From the NCBI RefSeq assembly GCF_003986955.1, contig NZ_PIPN01000002.1, positions 432,753 through 496,752 of the forward strand: a stretch of 64,000 nucleotides of DNA. Direction: 5' to 3'. Origin of the DNA: Aliidiomarina sedimenti (GTDB lineage Bacteria > Pseudomonadota > Gammaproteobacteria > Enterobacterales > Alteromonadaceae). Both the position numbers and the translations under genes were made by a program. The notes under the pieces were generated by a model, which searched no databases, was not told the DNA's origin, and saw nothing but the letters and a program-made list of their open reading frames with translations. Below are positions 1 through 12,069 of this stretch, in pieces. The number at the start of each line of letters is the position of its first letter. Position 1 is the first letter of the stretch.

Positions 1-59
1 AAGCCTCTCGACCTTAACCGACATGGTTTACTAACAGCTTTTAAGCTTAGTTACCCCCA

Positions 60-330
60 AAATTGAAAAGGTGTGAATAGATCATGATCAAAGCTGTGAT
101 CACAGGCAGGGACAACTATGGGGATAAAACCCATTGTGGATAAGGGCTCTTTTATACCACTGGTTACCCCAGCATAAGATCGCTGTTTATGCACAAGGAT
201 CATGATCGCGTAAGATCCTGATCCTCAACACGAATAGCTGCTTACCCACAGAAAAGACGCTCGCTAATAGTAAAAGTAATAAAGAGATCTAAAATAAAAG
301 ATCTTTATATTAGATCCTTCTCTCAAGGCT
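60..330. other. oriC: probable chromosomal replication origin (oriC)
   Basis: Non-coding stretch just upstream of mnmG, a common location for oriC in gammaproteobacteria. DnaA-box-like 9-mers are visible: TTATCCACA on the minus strand at 135-143 (consensus), TTATGCACA at 187-195, TTACCCACA at 242-250 and, with one mismatch, TTATCCCCA on the minus strand at 119-127. At least eleven GATC sites (Dam methylation/SeqA sites) lie between 80 and 316, far above chance. The role in initiation is inferred from these motifs and the neighbours. The left edge is uncertain because the window starts there. Confidence 0.85.
276..320. other. AT-rich DNA unwinding element of oriC
   Basis: AT-rich segment with three GATC sites at 286, 300 and 313, two of them within AGATCT, spaced 13-14 bp apart. 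This resembles the GATCT-containing 13-mers of the E. coli origin. It lies between the DnaA boxes and mnmG, as expected for an unwinding region. The assignment rests on resemblance only. Confidence 0.65.
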
Positions 331-501
331 TAATTCGCTTTCGTCGCTACTCACCAGATTTGCGCAAAGCCTCTGTAAAAACCTGCAACTAAGCGATATA
401 AGTCATTTCTTCATCACCCCCATTCATGTAAAATACCCGCCCTTGCGATCCTAATGATCGGATCCGCAATCTATGCTCTGAATAACCATGGTGACTGACC
501 T
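331..501. other. leader region between oriC and mnmG
   Basis: 170 bases without a credible gene. They presumably hold the mnmG promoter: AT-rich patches and a TAAAAT-like element occur around 427-432, but no -35/-10 pair is convincing. Three further GATC sites cluster at 447-464. An ATG at 488 runs into a stop after five codons and is not a gene start. Confidence 0.4.
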
Positions 502-2397
502 ATGACTGAACAGTTTGATGTGATTGTAATTGGTGGAGGCCACGCCGGTACTGAGGCTGCTCTCGCTGCTGCCCGTATGGGCCAGCAAACCCTGTTACTG
601 ACTCATAACATCGATACACTTGGTCAGATGTCATGCAATCCAGCCATAGGCGGTATTGGCAAAGGTCACTTGGTGAAAGAAATCGATGCCATGGGCGGGA
701 TCATGGCAAAAGCTGCAGATCATGCAGGTATTCAGTTTCGAACCTTGAATGGATCGAAAGGGCCAGCCGTTCGGGCAACCCGAGCCCAGGCAGACCGTGC
801 GTTATACAAAGCCTATATCCGCCAGGCACTTGAACATCAGCCCAACTTGAAAATTTTTCAGCAAGCCTGCGATGATCTGATTGTTGAAAGTACTGGCCAG
901 GGTCAGCGTGTTACCGGGGTTATTACCCAAATGGGCCTGACCTTTAAAGCTAAAACCGTTGTTCTGACCGTAGGTACCTTCCTCGGTGGACAAATTCATA
1001 TTGGTTTAAGCAATTACCGCGGCGGACGTGCTGGCGATCCTCCGTCGATTGCCCTGGCAGACCGTCTGCGCGAATTGCCATTACGGGTTGATCGCTTAAA
1101 AACTGGTACACCACCACGAATTGACGCCAATAGCATCGATTTTTCAATGCTGCAGGAACAGCCCGGCGACAATCCCACGCCTATTTTCTCGTTTATGGGC
1201 ACTGCTGCTGACCACCCGAAACAAATTAGTTGTTATATCACCCATACCAACGCCAATACCCATGACCTGATCCGCCAGGGGTTGGATCGCTCACCGATGT
1301 ATTCAGGCGTGATAGAAGGGGTCGGTCCGCGTTACTGCCCATCGATTGAAGACAAAGTGATGCGTTTTGCCGATAAAGACAGCCATCAGATTTTTGTCGA
1401 GCCAGAAGGGTTAAGCTGCACAGAGGTCTACCCCAACGGTATATCCACCAGTTTGCCATTTGATGTGCAGGTCGCTTTGGTGCATTCAATCAAAGGCTTT
1501 GAAAATGCGCATATCACGCGACCTGGTTATGCCATCGAGTATGACTTTTTCGATCCCCGTGATTTAAAACCCTCGCTGGAAACAAAATACATTGATGGTC
1601 TGTTCTTTGCCGGACAAATTAACGGTACCACAGGCTATGAAGAAGCCGGTGCTCAGGGGCTTATTGCAGGTATGAATGCAGCCTTGCAGGTACAGCAGAA
1701 AGAAGCCTGGACCCCACGCCGCGATGAAGGCTATATCGGTGTTCTGATTGATGATCTGGCGACCTTAGGGACCAAAGAACCTTATCGTATGTTCACCTCC
1801 CGTGCTGAATATCGTTTGCTGCTGCGGGAAGACAATGCGGATCGTCGTTTGACTGCAAAAGCACGCGAACTGGGTCTGGTTGACGATGCTCGCTGGGCAC
1901 GGTTTAACAGCAAAATGGAAACCATTGAGACTGAATTGCAACGTTTTCGTGGCACATGGGTGCACAAAGACCATCCTGCTGTACCAGCACTCAACCCGAT
2001 GCTAAAAAGCCCGATCAGCAAAGAGGTCAACCTCGAAGAGCTGTTACGCCGGCCTGAAGTGACCTACCAACAGCTGACCTCAATTGAAAGTTTAGGGCCT
2101 GCGCTGGATGATACTCAGGCTTCTGAACAAATTGAAATTCAGACTAAATATGCTGGCTACATTACCCGTCAGCAAGACGAAATTGCTAAAGCGTTACGCC
2201 ATGAACACACCAAATTACCGACTGAATTTGATTACTCATCGATTTCTGGTTTATCCAATGAAGTGGTGGCGAAACTTGCTGAGCACAAACCACAGACCGT
2301 TGGCCAGGCAGCGCGTATTTCCGGAATCACTCCGGCGGCTATTTCGATGCTGCTGGTGCATTTGAAGAAACAAGGCTTGCTGCGAAAAAGCGCCTAA
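502..2397 (+). CDS. mnmG: tRNA uridine-5-carboxymethylaminomethyl modification enzyme MnmG (GidA)
   Basis: FAD-dependent subunit of the MnmE-MnmG complex, which installs cmnm5 or nm5 on wobble U34 of certain tRNAs in the cytoplasm. The 631-residue length is typical of the family. An N-terminal dinucleotide-binding motif [10 protein letters not shown] starts near residue 11. Characteristic segments such as [14 protein letters not shown] and the [14 protein letters not shown] region are intact. The C-terminal helical part (YAGYI) is the MnmE/tRNA contact region in the family. The gene lies next to oriC and upstream of rsmG, the classic gidA-gidB order. The start at 502 has only a weak ribosome site, but no better in-frame start is seen. 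Confidence 0.98.
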   Translation: MTEQFDVIVIGGGHAGTEAALAAARMGQQTLLLTHNIDTLGQMSCNPAIGGIGKGHLVKEIDAMGGIMAKAADHAGIQFRTLNGSKGPAVRATRAQADRALYKAYIRQALEHQPNLKIFQQACDDLIVESTGQGQRVTGVITQMGLTFKAKTVVLTVGTFLGGQIHIGLSNYRGGRAGDPPSIALADRLRELPLRVDRLKTGTPPRIDANSIDFSMLQEQPGDNPTPIFSFMGTAADHPKQISCYITHTNANTHDLIRQGLDRSPMYSGVIEGVGPRYCPSIEDKVMRFADKDSHQIFVEPEGLSCTEVYPNGISTSLPFDVQVALVHSIKGFENAHITRPGYAIEYDFFDPRDLKPSLETKYIDGLFFAGQINGTTGYEEAGAQGLIAGMNAALQVQQKEAWTPRRDEGYIGVLIDDLATLGTKEPYRMFTSRAEYRLLLREDNADRRLTAKARELGLVDDARWARFNSKMETIETELQRFRGTWVHKDHPAVPALNPMLKSPISKEVNLEELLRRPEVTYQQLTSIESLGPALDDTQASEQIEIQTKYAGYITRQQDEIAKALRHEHTKLPTEFDYSSISGLSNEVVAKLAEHKPQTVGQAARISGITPAAISMLLVHLKKQGLLRKSA

Positions 2398-2424
2398 GTT
2401 CACATACCGAGGATGAAACAGAAA

Positions 2425-3063
2425 ATGTCCGACGCAGCTCAGCTTGCGCAGAAGCTTCAGCAACTACTTGCGAAGACCTCATTGGCAGTCAGCGAAGCGC
2501 AACAAAACCAGTTAGTCCAGTTGGTTTTACTGCTAAATAAATGGAATCAGGCTTATAATTTAACCTCGGTACGCGATCCCCAGGCCATGTTGATCCGCCA
2601 TATTATGGACAGCGTCGTGGTTTCCCCTTACCTGCAGGGCGAACGGATCGTGGATGTAGGCACTGGTCCGGGTCTGCCAGGCTTACCCCTGGCGATTCTC
2701 AATCCGGATAAAGAATTTGTTTTAGTAGATAGCTTAGGAAAGCGGATTAATTTTATTCGTCAGGTGGTTCATCAGCTCGGCCTGAAAAATGTCACTGCAG
2801 TCCATAGTCGGGTTGAAAATTATGAACCTGATCAAGGGTTTAGTTCGGTTATAAGTCGGGCATTCGCGTCACTTGCAGATATGCTTAGCTGGTGTCATCA
2901 TCTACCTTCTGCGGAGGGAAGCTTTATTGCGCTGAAGGGCCAATTGGACGAAGATGAGCTTACCGCTGTTCCTGCAGAATTTACCGTCGAATCCAAGGTA
3001 CGGCTGAATGTCCCCGAGCTTGAAGCAGAGCGTCATCTGGTGGTGATACGGCAACACCAGTAA
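2425..3063 (+). CDS. rsmG: 16S rRNA (guanine527-N7)-methyltransferase RsmG (GidB)
   Basis: SAM-dependent methyltransferase that modifies G527 of 16S rRNA. It has the Rossmann motif [16 protein letters not shown] and the KRINFIRQV segment of the GidB family. The reading frame is open from an ATG at 2413, but the GAGG at 2409-2412 abuts that codon. The ATG at 2425 has the purine-rich site about 12 bases upstream and gives 212 residues, close to the 207 of E. coli, so I chose it. It follows mnmG closely and is probably cotranscribed with it. Confidence 0.95.
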   Translation: MSDAAQLAQKLQQLLAKTSLAVSEAQQNQLVQLVLLLNKWNQAYNLTSVRDPQAMLIRHIMDSVVVSPYLQGERIVDVGTGPGLPGLPLAILNPDKEFVLVDSLGKRINFIRQVVHQLGLKNVTAVHSRVENYEPDQGFSSVISRAFASLADMLSWCHHLPSAEGSFIALKGQLDEDELTAVPAEFTVESKVRLNVPELEAERHLVVIRQHQ

Positions 3064-3144
3064 ACCAGGTTGAGCCATTGCTTGGTTACGATTGTGGACA
3101 TCCTGTGTAACCATCCGTCTATCTATAACAAGTAAGAGGCAGCT

Positions 3145-3936
3145 TTGGGCAGAGTTATCGCAATAGCGAATCAAAAAGGCGGCGTTGGCAAGACAACGAC
3201 AGCAGTGAATCTGGCAGCGTCGATGGCTGCAACCCGGCGTAAAGTGTTGCTGATTGATCTCGATCCGCAAGGCAACGCCACCATGGGAAGCGGTATCGAC
3301 AAATATGATCTTGAGTACACCGCCTACCATATTCTGGTGGATGACAAGCCGGTGCAGGACGTTGCCGTGCATAGTGAAGACGTCAAGTTTGATATCATTG
3401 GCGCCAATGCGGACGTAACCGCAGCTGAAATTAAGCTGATGGAAGTGTTTGCTCGCGAAACCAAGTTACGCCGAGCCCTCGAGCCTGTGCGTGATAAGTA
3501 CGACTTTATCTTTATCGACTGTCCGCCATCGCTGAATTTATTAACGGTCAATGCAATGGCCGCGGCAGACGCTATTCTGGTTCCCATGCAGTGTGAGTAC
3601 TACGCCCTTGAAGGCTTAACCGCGCTCATGGACACCATTGAACAACTGGCGTCGGTGGTCAACCCAAACCTTGTCATTGAAGGGATTCTGCGTACCATGT
3701 ACGACCCGCGCAACCGCCTGGCCAATGATGTTTCCGAACAATTAAAAAATCATTTTGGCAGCAAAGTGTACCGGACAGTCATTCCGCGCAATGTGCGCCT
3801 GGCTGAAGCACCAAGTTTTGGTGCACCGGTTATGTACTATGATAAGTCATCAACTGGCTCAAAAGCCTATCTGGCATTAGCAGGCGAAGTAATTCGCCGT
3901 GCTGAGCAGGAAAATCAAGCGGCGCAAACATCCTAA
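3145..3936 (+). CDS. parA: chromosome partitioning ATPase ParA (Soj)
   Basis: Walker-type ATPase that binds nucleoid DNA and moves ParB-parS complexes apart. The deviant Walker A motif KGGVGKTT is at residues 11-18, followed by VLLIDLDPQGN and FIFIDCPPSL (Walker B). The 263-residue length fits chromosomal ParA. The start is a TTG at 3145 with a good TAAGAGG ribosome site about 5-10 bases upstream; no ATG starts the frame earlier. parB follows after 20 bases. Confidence 0.96.
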   Translation: MGRVIAIANQKGGVGKTTTAVNLAASMAATRRKVLLIDLDPQGNATMGSGIDKYDLEYTAYHILVDDKPVQDVAVHSEDVKFDIIGANADVTAAEIKLMEVFARETKLRRALEPVRDKYDFIFIDCPPSLNLLTVNAMAAADAILVPMQCEYYALEGLTALMDTIEQLASVVNPNLVIEGILRTMYDPRNRLANDVSEQLKNHFGSKVYRTVIPRNVRLAEAPSFGAPVMYYDKSSTGSKAYLALAGEVIRRAEQENQAAQTS

Positions 3937-3956
3937 TTTAGCGAAGGTCAACATTC

Positions 3957-4847
3957 ATGTCAGCGAAAAAACGAGGCTTAGGGCGTGGTCTGGACGCTCT
4001 GTTAACCAACAGTGCAAATGCAGCAGCGCGGCATGAAAGTCAGCGTCCGGCTATCGAAGATATAGCGGCAGACAAAGGCGAATTGCAAAAGTTACCGGTG
4101 GAGTTTCTCCAGCCTGGTCGTTTTCAACCACGCAAAGACATGGCACCGGAAGCCCTTGAAGAATTAGCCAACTCCGTTCGTGCCCAGGGCATCATTCAGC
4201 CGGTTGTGGTTCGCCAGTTAGGTGATAAAAGCTTTGAAATTATTGCCGGTGAACGGCGCTGGCGCGCCGCCCAAATAGCAGGGCTGGATACCATTCCATG
4301 TCTGATTAAAGACGTCAGTGACGAAGCCACTGTTGCCATTGCCCTGATTGAGAATATTCAACGTGAAGATCTCAATGCGATGGAAGAAGCCACAGCGCTG
4401 GCACGTTTGCAGGATGAGTTTAATATGACTCACCAGGGCGTGGCCGATGCGGTTGGTAAATCGCGTACCACAGTAACCAATTTACTGCGTCTGAATAACC
4501 TCAACACGGACGTCAAAACGTTACTCGAACGCGGCGACATTGAACTTGGCCATGCCAAAGTCTTGCTTGCGGTAGAAGGCGACCTGCAAAGTGAACTGGC
4601 CAAACTCATTGTGGCCAAGGCGTTAACTGTGCGTGAAGCAGAAAAGCTGATTAACAAAGCCTTGAACCCGACCGAAAAGAAAGAACCAGAACCTACAGAT
4701 CCCAATGTACAGCAGTTGGAAGAGAGTTTAAGTGAACGGCTTGGAGCCAGCGTTGCGATTAGCCATAATCGCAAAGGAAAAGGTAAGCTGGTAATCAACT
4801 ACTCAACCCTGGATGAGCTGGACGGGATTTTGGCCCACATAAAGTAA
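3957..4847 (+). CDS. parB: chromosome partitioning protein ParB (Spo0J)
   Basis: CTP-dependent DNA clamp that loads at parS and works with ParA in origin segregation. The N-terminus KKRGLGRGLDALL is the typical ParA-interacting peptide. The ParB/Srx nuclease-like domain follows (GERRWRAAQIAG; ENIQREDLNAMEEA), then a KorB-type helix-turn-helix (GVADAVGKSRTTVTNLLRL) and a C-terminal dimerisation region. It has 296 residues. I did not see a parS palindrome near the gene on reading. Confidence 0.96.
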   Translation: MSAKKRGLGRGLDALLTNSANAAARHESQRPAIEDIAADKGELQKLPVEFLQPGRFQPRKDMAPEALEELANSVRAQGIIQPVVVRQLGDKSFEIIAGERRWRAAQIAGLDTIPCLIKDVSDEATVAIALIENIQREDLNAMEEATALARLQDEFNMTHQGVADAVGKSRTTVTNLLRLNNLNTDVKTLLERGDIELGHAKVLLAVEGDLQSELAKLIVAKALTVREAEKLINKALNPTEKKEPEPTDPNVQQLEESLSERLGASVAISHNRKGKGKLVINYSTLDELDGILAHIK

Positions 4848-4933
4848 GGTTACCCTTAGTCTTTTTATTGTTATTCCCTTGTTGGTTGCCTTTAATTTCA
4901 ACGGCTGGCGGGCCGTATAGGTTAGCAATAAAG

Positions 4934-4961
4934 TTGCAATTTTCTGCTGAAACTTTATAAT
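4934..4961 (+). promoter_or_regulatory. promoter of the ATP synthase operon
   Basis: A TTGCAA -35 (4934-4939) and a perfect TATAAT -10 (4956-4961) are separated by 16 bases, about 60 bases upstream of atpI. This is the best sigma-70 promoter in the parB-atpI gap and suits a strongly expressed operon. Inference from sequence only. Confidence 0.7.
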
Positions 4962-5021
4962 CGGCCGAGTTTTTGTGCTGTATTTATTTCAGGCAGCACG
5001 CTTAAAAGCAGGATATCGGTC

Positions 5022-5420
5022 ATGTCACGGTCAGCCCATCGAATAATGAATACATCGGGCCGCCGCGTCGCGCGACGTTTATTGACCTTGCAGTTTGCGG
5101 TATCTGCGATTTTAGTTTGTCTATTTTGGGCATTTTCCGGCGCAGCAGCCGCGTTAAGTGCAGCGACCGGTGCAGTCATTGGCCTGGTCCCCAACAGTAT
5201 TTTTGCCGTGCTTGCTTTTCAGTTTAGCGGCGCGCGATCGGCACATAGTGTCGTAAACAGTTTTATGGCCGGTGAAGCATTGAAACTGATGCTCAGCGTG
5301 GTGTTGTTAGTAGTGGCGTTGAATCTCTTAAGCGAACCTCTGTTACCTTTGTTCGTGGTATTTGCCCTCCTCCACCTGCTGCATTTGCTGGCCCCGATTT
5401 TACTTTTAAAAACTAACTAA
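5022..5420 (+). CDS. atpI: ATP synthase protein I (AtpI)
   Basis: Small membrane protein (132 residues) encoded first in the F-ATPase operon. In the family it assists assembly of the c-ring and is not part of the finished enzyme. Four hydrophobic segments are visible after a basic N-terminus. Sequence conservation is low, so the call leans on position directly before atpB, size and topology. Confidence 0.85.
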   Translation: MSRSAHRIMNTSGRRVARRLLTLQFAVSAILVCLFWAFSGAAAALSAATGAVIGLVPNSIFAVLAFQFSGARSAHSVVNSFMAGEALKLMLSVVLLVVALNLLSEPLLPLFVVFALLHLLHLLAPILLLKTN

Positions 5421-5425
5421 CTTAG

Positions 5426-6280
<855 letters not shown>

Positions 6281-6319
6281 GCACGATTTTTTTACTTTTA
6301 CTTTTAACCTTAACTTTAG

Positions 6320-6577
<258 letters not shown>

Positions 6578-6610
6578 GAGTCCCTGTAACCAACCAATAG
6601 GAGGCTCGTT

Positions 6611-7081
6611 GTGGATATCAACGCAACTCTGATAGGTCAATCGATAGCAATGGTCGTGTTCGTGTGGTTCACCATGAAATTTGTGTGGCCACCACTGAAC
6701 AATGCCATTGAAGAGCGTCAGAAGAGAATCGCTGACGGTCTTGCGGCTTCCGAGCGTGCCGAGAAAGACCTTGAAAAAGCACACGAGCAGGTTGCAGCGG
6801 AGCTTAATAAAGCTAAAGCTGATGCCGCTGAAATCATCGAACAGGCGCGTAAGCGTGCAACTAAACTGGTTGATGACGAAACTCAGCGTGGCCAGGAAGA
6901 GCGTGAGAAAATCATTGCCTCTGGTCATGCCGAGATCGAAGCGGAACGTAACCGTGCTCGCGAAGAACTACGTAAGCAGGTCGCTATACTGGCAATTGCC
7001 GGCGCTGAGAAAATTATTCAGCGCGAAGTAGATGCGGCTAAACAAAGTGACATAGTTGATAAACTGGTCGCTGAACTGTAA
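6611..7081 (+). CDS. atpF: F0F1 ATP synthase subunit b
   Basis: Peripheral stalk subunit: one N-terminal membrane helix (about residues 5-25), then a long charged helix rich in Ala, Glu, Lys and Arg that dimerises and contacts delta. It has 156 residues, as in E. coli. The start is GTG at 6611 behind an excellent TAGGAGG site at 6597-6603. Confidence 0.97.
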   Translation: MDINATLIGQSIAMVVFVWFTMKFVWPPLNNAIEERQKRIADGLAASERAEKDLEKAHEQVAAELNKAKADAAEIIEQARKRATKLVDDETQRGQEEREKIIASGHAEIEAERNRAREELRKQVAILAIAGAEKIIQREVDAAKQSDIVDKLVAEL

Positions 7082-7098
7082 TCACGGGGGTTGAGCAA

Positions 7099-7632
7099 AT
7101 GTCAGATTTGACTACGGTGGCTCGCCCCTATGCGAAAGCAGCTTTTGATTTTGCTGTTGAGCAGGGCGCGTTACAGGAATGGCAGGACATGTTGGCGTTT
7201 GCCGCGCAGGTAGCGGACGATGCAACCATGCAGACGTTCCTGAAAGGTGCCGTTAGCCGGGATAAAGCCACTCAGCTATTTTTGAGTGTGTGCGGCGAAC
7301 AGCTCAACGAGAAAGGCCAGAACTTTATTAAAGTTCTGGCTGCTAACCAACGCTTAAATGCATTGCCAGCAATTTTAGAGAAATTCTCTGAATTGCGCGC
7401 TGACCATGATAATGAAGTCAGTGTCGATGTCACTTCGGCCAGTGAGCTCAGTACTGAGCAACAAGCCAAGTTAAGTACTGCGTTAGAAAAACGTCTCGCA
7501 CGCAAAGTTAAGCTCAATTGCAGTGTAAATCCTGACCTTATGGGTGGCCTTTATATACAGGCCGGCGACACCGTCATTGACGGGACCCTGAAGAGCCAGC
7601 TTTCGAAGCTGGCGCACTCACTGCAATCATAA
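7099..7632 (+). CDS. atpH: F0F1 ATP synthase subunit delta
   Basis: Links the peripheral stalk to the top of the alpha3beta3 head (OSCP homologue). It has 177 residues. An N-terminal helical bundle ([17 protein letters not shown]) and a C-terminal segment with the family signature ([22 protein letters not shown]) are both clear. It starts 17 bases after atpF. Confidence 0.97.
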   Translation: MSDLTTVARPYAKAAFDFAVEQGALQEWQDMLAFAAQVADDATMQTFLKGAVSRDKATQLFLSVCGEQLNEKGQNFIKVLAANQRLNALPAILEKFSELRADHDNEVSVDVTSASELSTEQQAKLSTALEKRLARKVKLNCSVNPDLMGGLYIQAGDTVIDGTLKSQLSKLAHSLQS

Positions 7633-7646
7633 TCGGGGACGAGAGC

Positions 7647-9188
7647 ATGCAACTGAATTCAAATGAAATTGCAGAACTGATTAAAAAACGAATTGATCAG
7701 TTTGAAGTCGTCAGTGAAGCTCGTAACGAAGGTACCATCATCGCGAATACCGACGGTATCATTCGTATCAACGGCCTTGCAGATTGTATGCAAGGTGAGA
7801 TGGTCGAGCTTCCTGGAAATCGTTACGCTATCGCACTGAACCTGGAGCGCGACTCTGTAGGTGCGGTCGTTATGGGTCCTTATGCAGATTTGCAGGAAGG
7901 AACCAAAGTTAAGTCAACTGGCCGCGTACTGGAAGTTCCAGTGGGCGAAGCGTTACTGGGTCGTGTGGTAAACACCCTGGGCGCGCCAATCGACGGTAAA
8001 GGTGCTATTGACGCGGCTGGTTTCGAACCGGTTGAGAAAATCGCGCCGGGCGTTATCGAACGTCAGGCCGTTGATCAGCCAATCCAGACTGGTTACAAAT
8101 CTATTGATGCGATGATTCCAATCGGCCGTGGCCAGCGTGAGCTGATCATCGGTGACCGTCAAACCGGTAAAACCGCGATTGGTATCGATGCCATCATCAA
8201 CCAGAAAGGCACCGGCGTTAAATGTGTCTACGTGGCTATCGGTCAGAAGTCTTCGACCATCGCCAACGTAGTACGTAAGCTGGAAGAGCACGATGCGTTA
8301 GAGCACACGATTATCGTTGCTGCGTCTGCCTCTGAGTCTGCTGCACTGCAGTACCTCGCGCCATACGCTGGTTGTACCATGGGTGAATTCTTCCGTGACC
8401 GCGGTGAAGATGCACTGATTATTTACGATGACCTGTCAAAGCAGGCCGTTGCGTATCGTCAGATCTCACTGTTGCTACGCCGTCCACCAGGACGTGAAGC
8501 ATTCCCAGGTGACGTATTCTACCTACACAGCCGTCTGCTGGAGCGCGCTGCTCGTATTAACGAAGCAGAAGTTGAGCGCTTAACGGATGGTGCTGTAAAA
8601 GGTAAAACCGGTTCACTGACCGCCCTGCCTATCATTGAAACCCAGGCCGGTGACGTATCAGCATTCGTACCAACCAACGTGATTTCAATCACCGACGGTC
8701 AGATCTTCTTAGAGTCTGATTTATTCAACGCGGGTATTCGTCCTGCGGTGAACGCTGGTGTGTCGGTTTCACGTATCGGTGGTGCAGCTCAGACTAAAAT
8801 CATCAAGAAGCTGGGTGGCGGTATCCGTCTTGCCTTAGCACAGTATCGTGAGCTGGCAGCATTTGCCCAGTTCGCCTCTGACCTTGATTCTGCGACCCGT
8901 GCTCAGTTAGAACACGGCCAGCGCGTCACTGAGCTGATGAAGCAGAACCAGTATAAGCCAATGAGTGTCGCTGACATGGCAGTATCGATTTACGCTGCTG
9001 AGAAAGGTCATCTGAAAGGTATCGAAATCAGCAAAATTTTGCCGTTCGAAGCCGCTCTGATCGACTACATGAAAAGCGAGCACGCTGAGCTCATGGCTAC
9101 TATTAATTCAACTGGCAATTACAACGACGATATCGATAAACAGCTTGGTGCTGCTATCGAGAAGTTCAAAGCTACGCAAACGTGGTAA
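7647..9188 (+). CDS. atpA: F0F1 ATP synthase subunit alpha
   Basis: Non-catalytic nucleotide-binding subunit of the F1 head, 513 residues as in E. coli. It shows a beta-barrel N-domain, the P-loop GDRQTGKT (about residue 169), the [11 protein letters not shown] segment, the signature [20 protein letters not shown] and a helical C-domain. It starts 14 bases after atpH. Confidence 0.98.
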   Translation: MQLNSNEIAELIKKRIDQFEVVSEARNEGTIIANTDGIIRINGLADCMQGEMVELPGNRYAIALNLERDSVGAVVMGPYADLQEGTKVKSTGRVLEVPVGEALLGRVVNTLGAPIDGKGAIDAAGFEPVEKIAPGVIERQAVDQPIQTGYKSIDAMIPIGRGQRELIIGDRQTGKTAIGIDAIINQKGTGVKCVYVAIGQKSSTIANVVRKLEEHDALEHTIIVAASASESAALQYLAPYAGCTMGEFFRDRGEDALIIYDDLSKQAVAYRQISLLLRRPPGREAFPGDVFYLHSRLLERAARINEAEVERLTDGAVKGKTGSLTALPIIETQAGDVSAFVPTNVISITDGQIFLESDLFNAGIRPAVNAGVSVSRIGGAAQTKIIKKLGGGIRLALAQYRELAAFAQFASDLDSATRAQLEHGQRVTELMKQNQYKPMSVADMAVSIYAAEKGHLKGIEISKILPFEAALIDYMKSEHAELMATINSTGNYNDDIDKQLGAAIEKFKATQTW

Positions 9189-9248
9189 TTGAGCAGCCGC
9201 TGCGTTTACGCGTAGCGGCTAAAGTCGTTTAATCGCAGGAGAAAAGTC

Positions 9249-10109
9249 ATGGCCGGCGGTAAAGAGATAAAAACCAAGATCGGGAGTATTAAAAATACTC
9301 AGAAGATCACCAACGCAATGGAAATGGTTGCTGCGTCCAAAATGAAACGGGCGCAGGAGCGTATGGAGCAGTCTCGTCCTTACGCCGATGCCATTCGCAA
9401 TGTGATTGGACACATCGCTCAGGGCGACCTTGATTTTACGCATCCTTATTTGGAAGAGCGTGAGGTTAAGCGTGTTGGTTACATCGTCATCTCAACCGAC
9501 CGTGGACTGTGTGGTGGCTTGAACGCAAACGAGTTCAAAGCCGTATTACGCGATGTCCAGCAATGGGATGAGAAAGGCGTTGAAGTCAGCTTCGCAGCCG
9601 TGGGCAGTAAAGCAACTGGTTTCTTTAAACGCATTGCAGGTAGCTTAGCCTCACAGGCTTCTAACCTGGGCGATGCACCATCTGTGAATGATGTAATTGG
9701 AACCGTTGCGGTAATGCTAAAAGCATTCGATGAAGGCACGATTGACCGCCTGTTTCTGGTGTACAACAAGTTCGTTAACACCATGACGCAGGAGCCCGTG
9801 ATCAATCAGCTGTTGCCTTTGCCGAAAAGTGATGAAGCCAAGCGAGAGTACTCGTGGGACTACATCTACGAGCCGGACGCTAAAACCATTTTGAATACAC
9901 TGATGAAACGCTTCGTTGAAAGCCAGGTGTATCAGGGTGTCGTCGACAACACTGCAAGTGAGCAGGCGGCACGAATGGTCGCGATGAAAGCTGCAACTGA
10001 CAATGCGGGTGAACTTATTGATGACCTGCAACTGGTCTACAACAAGGCCCGTCAGGCAGCAATCACGCAAGAGATTTCGGAAATTGTATCCGGCGCCGGT
10101 GCGGTATAA
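9249..10109 (+). CDS. atpG: F0F1 ATP synthase subunit gamma
   Basis: Central rotor shaft, 286 residues. The N-terminal helix carries IKSVKNTQKIT-like sequence ([20 protein letters not shown]). [11 protein letters not shown] and the C-terminal [22 protein letters not shown] helix are diagnostic. The 60-base gap after atpA is the longest inside the F1 part of the operon and contains no clear terminator. Confidence 0.98.
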   Translation: MAGGKEIKTKIGSIKNTQKITNAMEMVAASKMKRAQERMEQSRPYADAIRNVIGHIAQGDLDFTHPYLEEREVKRVGYIVISTDRGLCGGLNANEFKAVLRDVQQWDEKGVEVSFAAVGSKATGFFKRIAGSLASQASNLGDAPSVNDVIGTVAVMLKAFDEGTIDRLFLVYNKFVNTMTQEPVINQLLPLPKSDEAKREYSWDYIYEPDAKTILNTLMKRFVESQVYQGVVDNTASEQAARMVAMKAATDNAGELIDDLQLVYNKARQAAITQEISEIVSGAGAV

Positions 10110-10131
10110 GGCAAAGGTCTTAAAGATTTAA

Positions 10132-11535
<1,404 letters not shown>

Positions 11536-11553
11536 TCGAACCGGAGGTTTGTG

Positions 11554-11982
11554 ATGGCGGTAAATACAGTACACCTGGATATCGTAAGCGCGGAAGAGAA
11601 ACTATTCTCGAAGAAAGTGCGATCGATGACGGTGACAGGTAGTGAAGGTGAGCTGGGTATTTTACCTGGTCACTTGCCTTTACTAACCGCCTTAAAGCCC
11701 GGCATGGTACGAGTGGTTTTAGAAGACGGTCATGATGAATTGTTCTATATCGCCGGTGGCTTTATGGAAGTTCAGCCTGACCATATCACGGTACTTTCAG
11801 ACACCGCTGTACGTGGTGGTGATCTGGACGAGCAAGCAATCAACGCGGCTGAAAAACGTGCCCGTGAAGCCATGGCTGATGCCAAAGGCGACACGAGTTA
11901 CGCCGAAGCGGCTGCTGAGCTTGCCCGTGCTATGGCACAGCTACGCGTGTTGCAACAACTGCGTCGTCGCAAAGGTGGTTAA
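11554..11982 (+). CDS. atpC: F0F1 ATP synthase subunit epsilon
   Basis: Rotor subunit that couples gamma to the c-ring and can inhibit ATP hydrolysis. It has an N-terminal beta-sandwich ([22 protein letters not shown]) and a C-terminal two-helix hairpin. The frame also has a GTG at 11551, but the GGAGG at 11543-11547 is better spaced for the ATG at 11554 (142 residues). Last gene of the operon; a strong terminator follows. Confidence 0.97.
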   Translation: MAVNTVHLDIVSAEEKLFSKKVRSMTVTGSEGELGILPGHLPLLTALKPGMVRVVLEDGHDELFYIAGGFMEVQPDHITVLSDTAVRGGDLDEQAINAAEKRAREAMADAKGDTSYAEAAAELARAMAQLRVLQQLRRRKGG

Positions 11983-12008
11983 CAGCCTAAGCTAGTAACC
12001 CTAGTAAC

Positions 12009-12039
12009 GAAAAACCCGGCCATGCTGCCGGGTTTTTTA
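12009..12039 (+). terminator. Rho-independent terminator of the atp operon, probably bidirectional
   Basis: GC-rich stem ACCCGGC/GCCGGGT with a short loop, followed by six T on the + strand and mirrored by five A before the stem. It can therefore also stop the oncoming oxygenase transcript on the - strand. Confidence 0.92.
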
Positions 12040-12069
12040 TTGCGCGGGATTTTTACTGCAATAATCGGG

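Noticed and set aside
2902..3372. 156-codon open frame on the - strand across rsmG and parA
   Set aside because: It lies wholly antisense to two clear genes and resembles no family; a shadow of the coding frames.
4430..4798. 122-codon open frame opposite parB
   Set aside because: Antisense to a conserved domain, low-complexity composition typical of shadow frames.
3064..5021. parS site near parAB
   Set aside because: I looked for the TGTTTCACGTGAAACA palindrome and did not see it; a computed scan would be needed.
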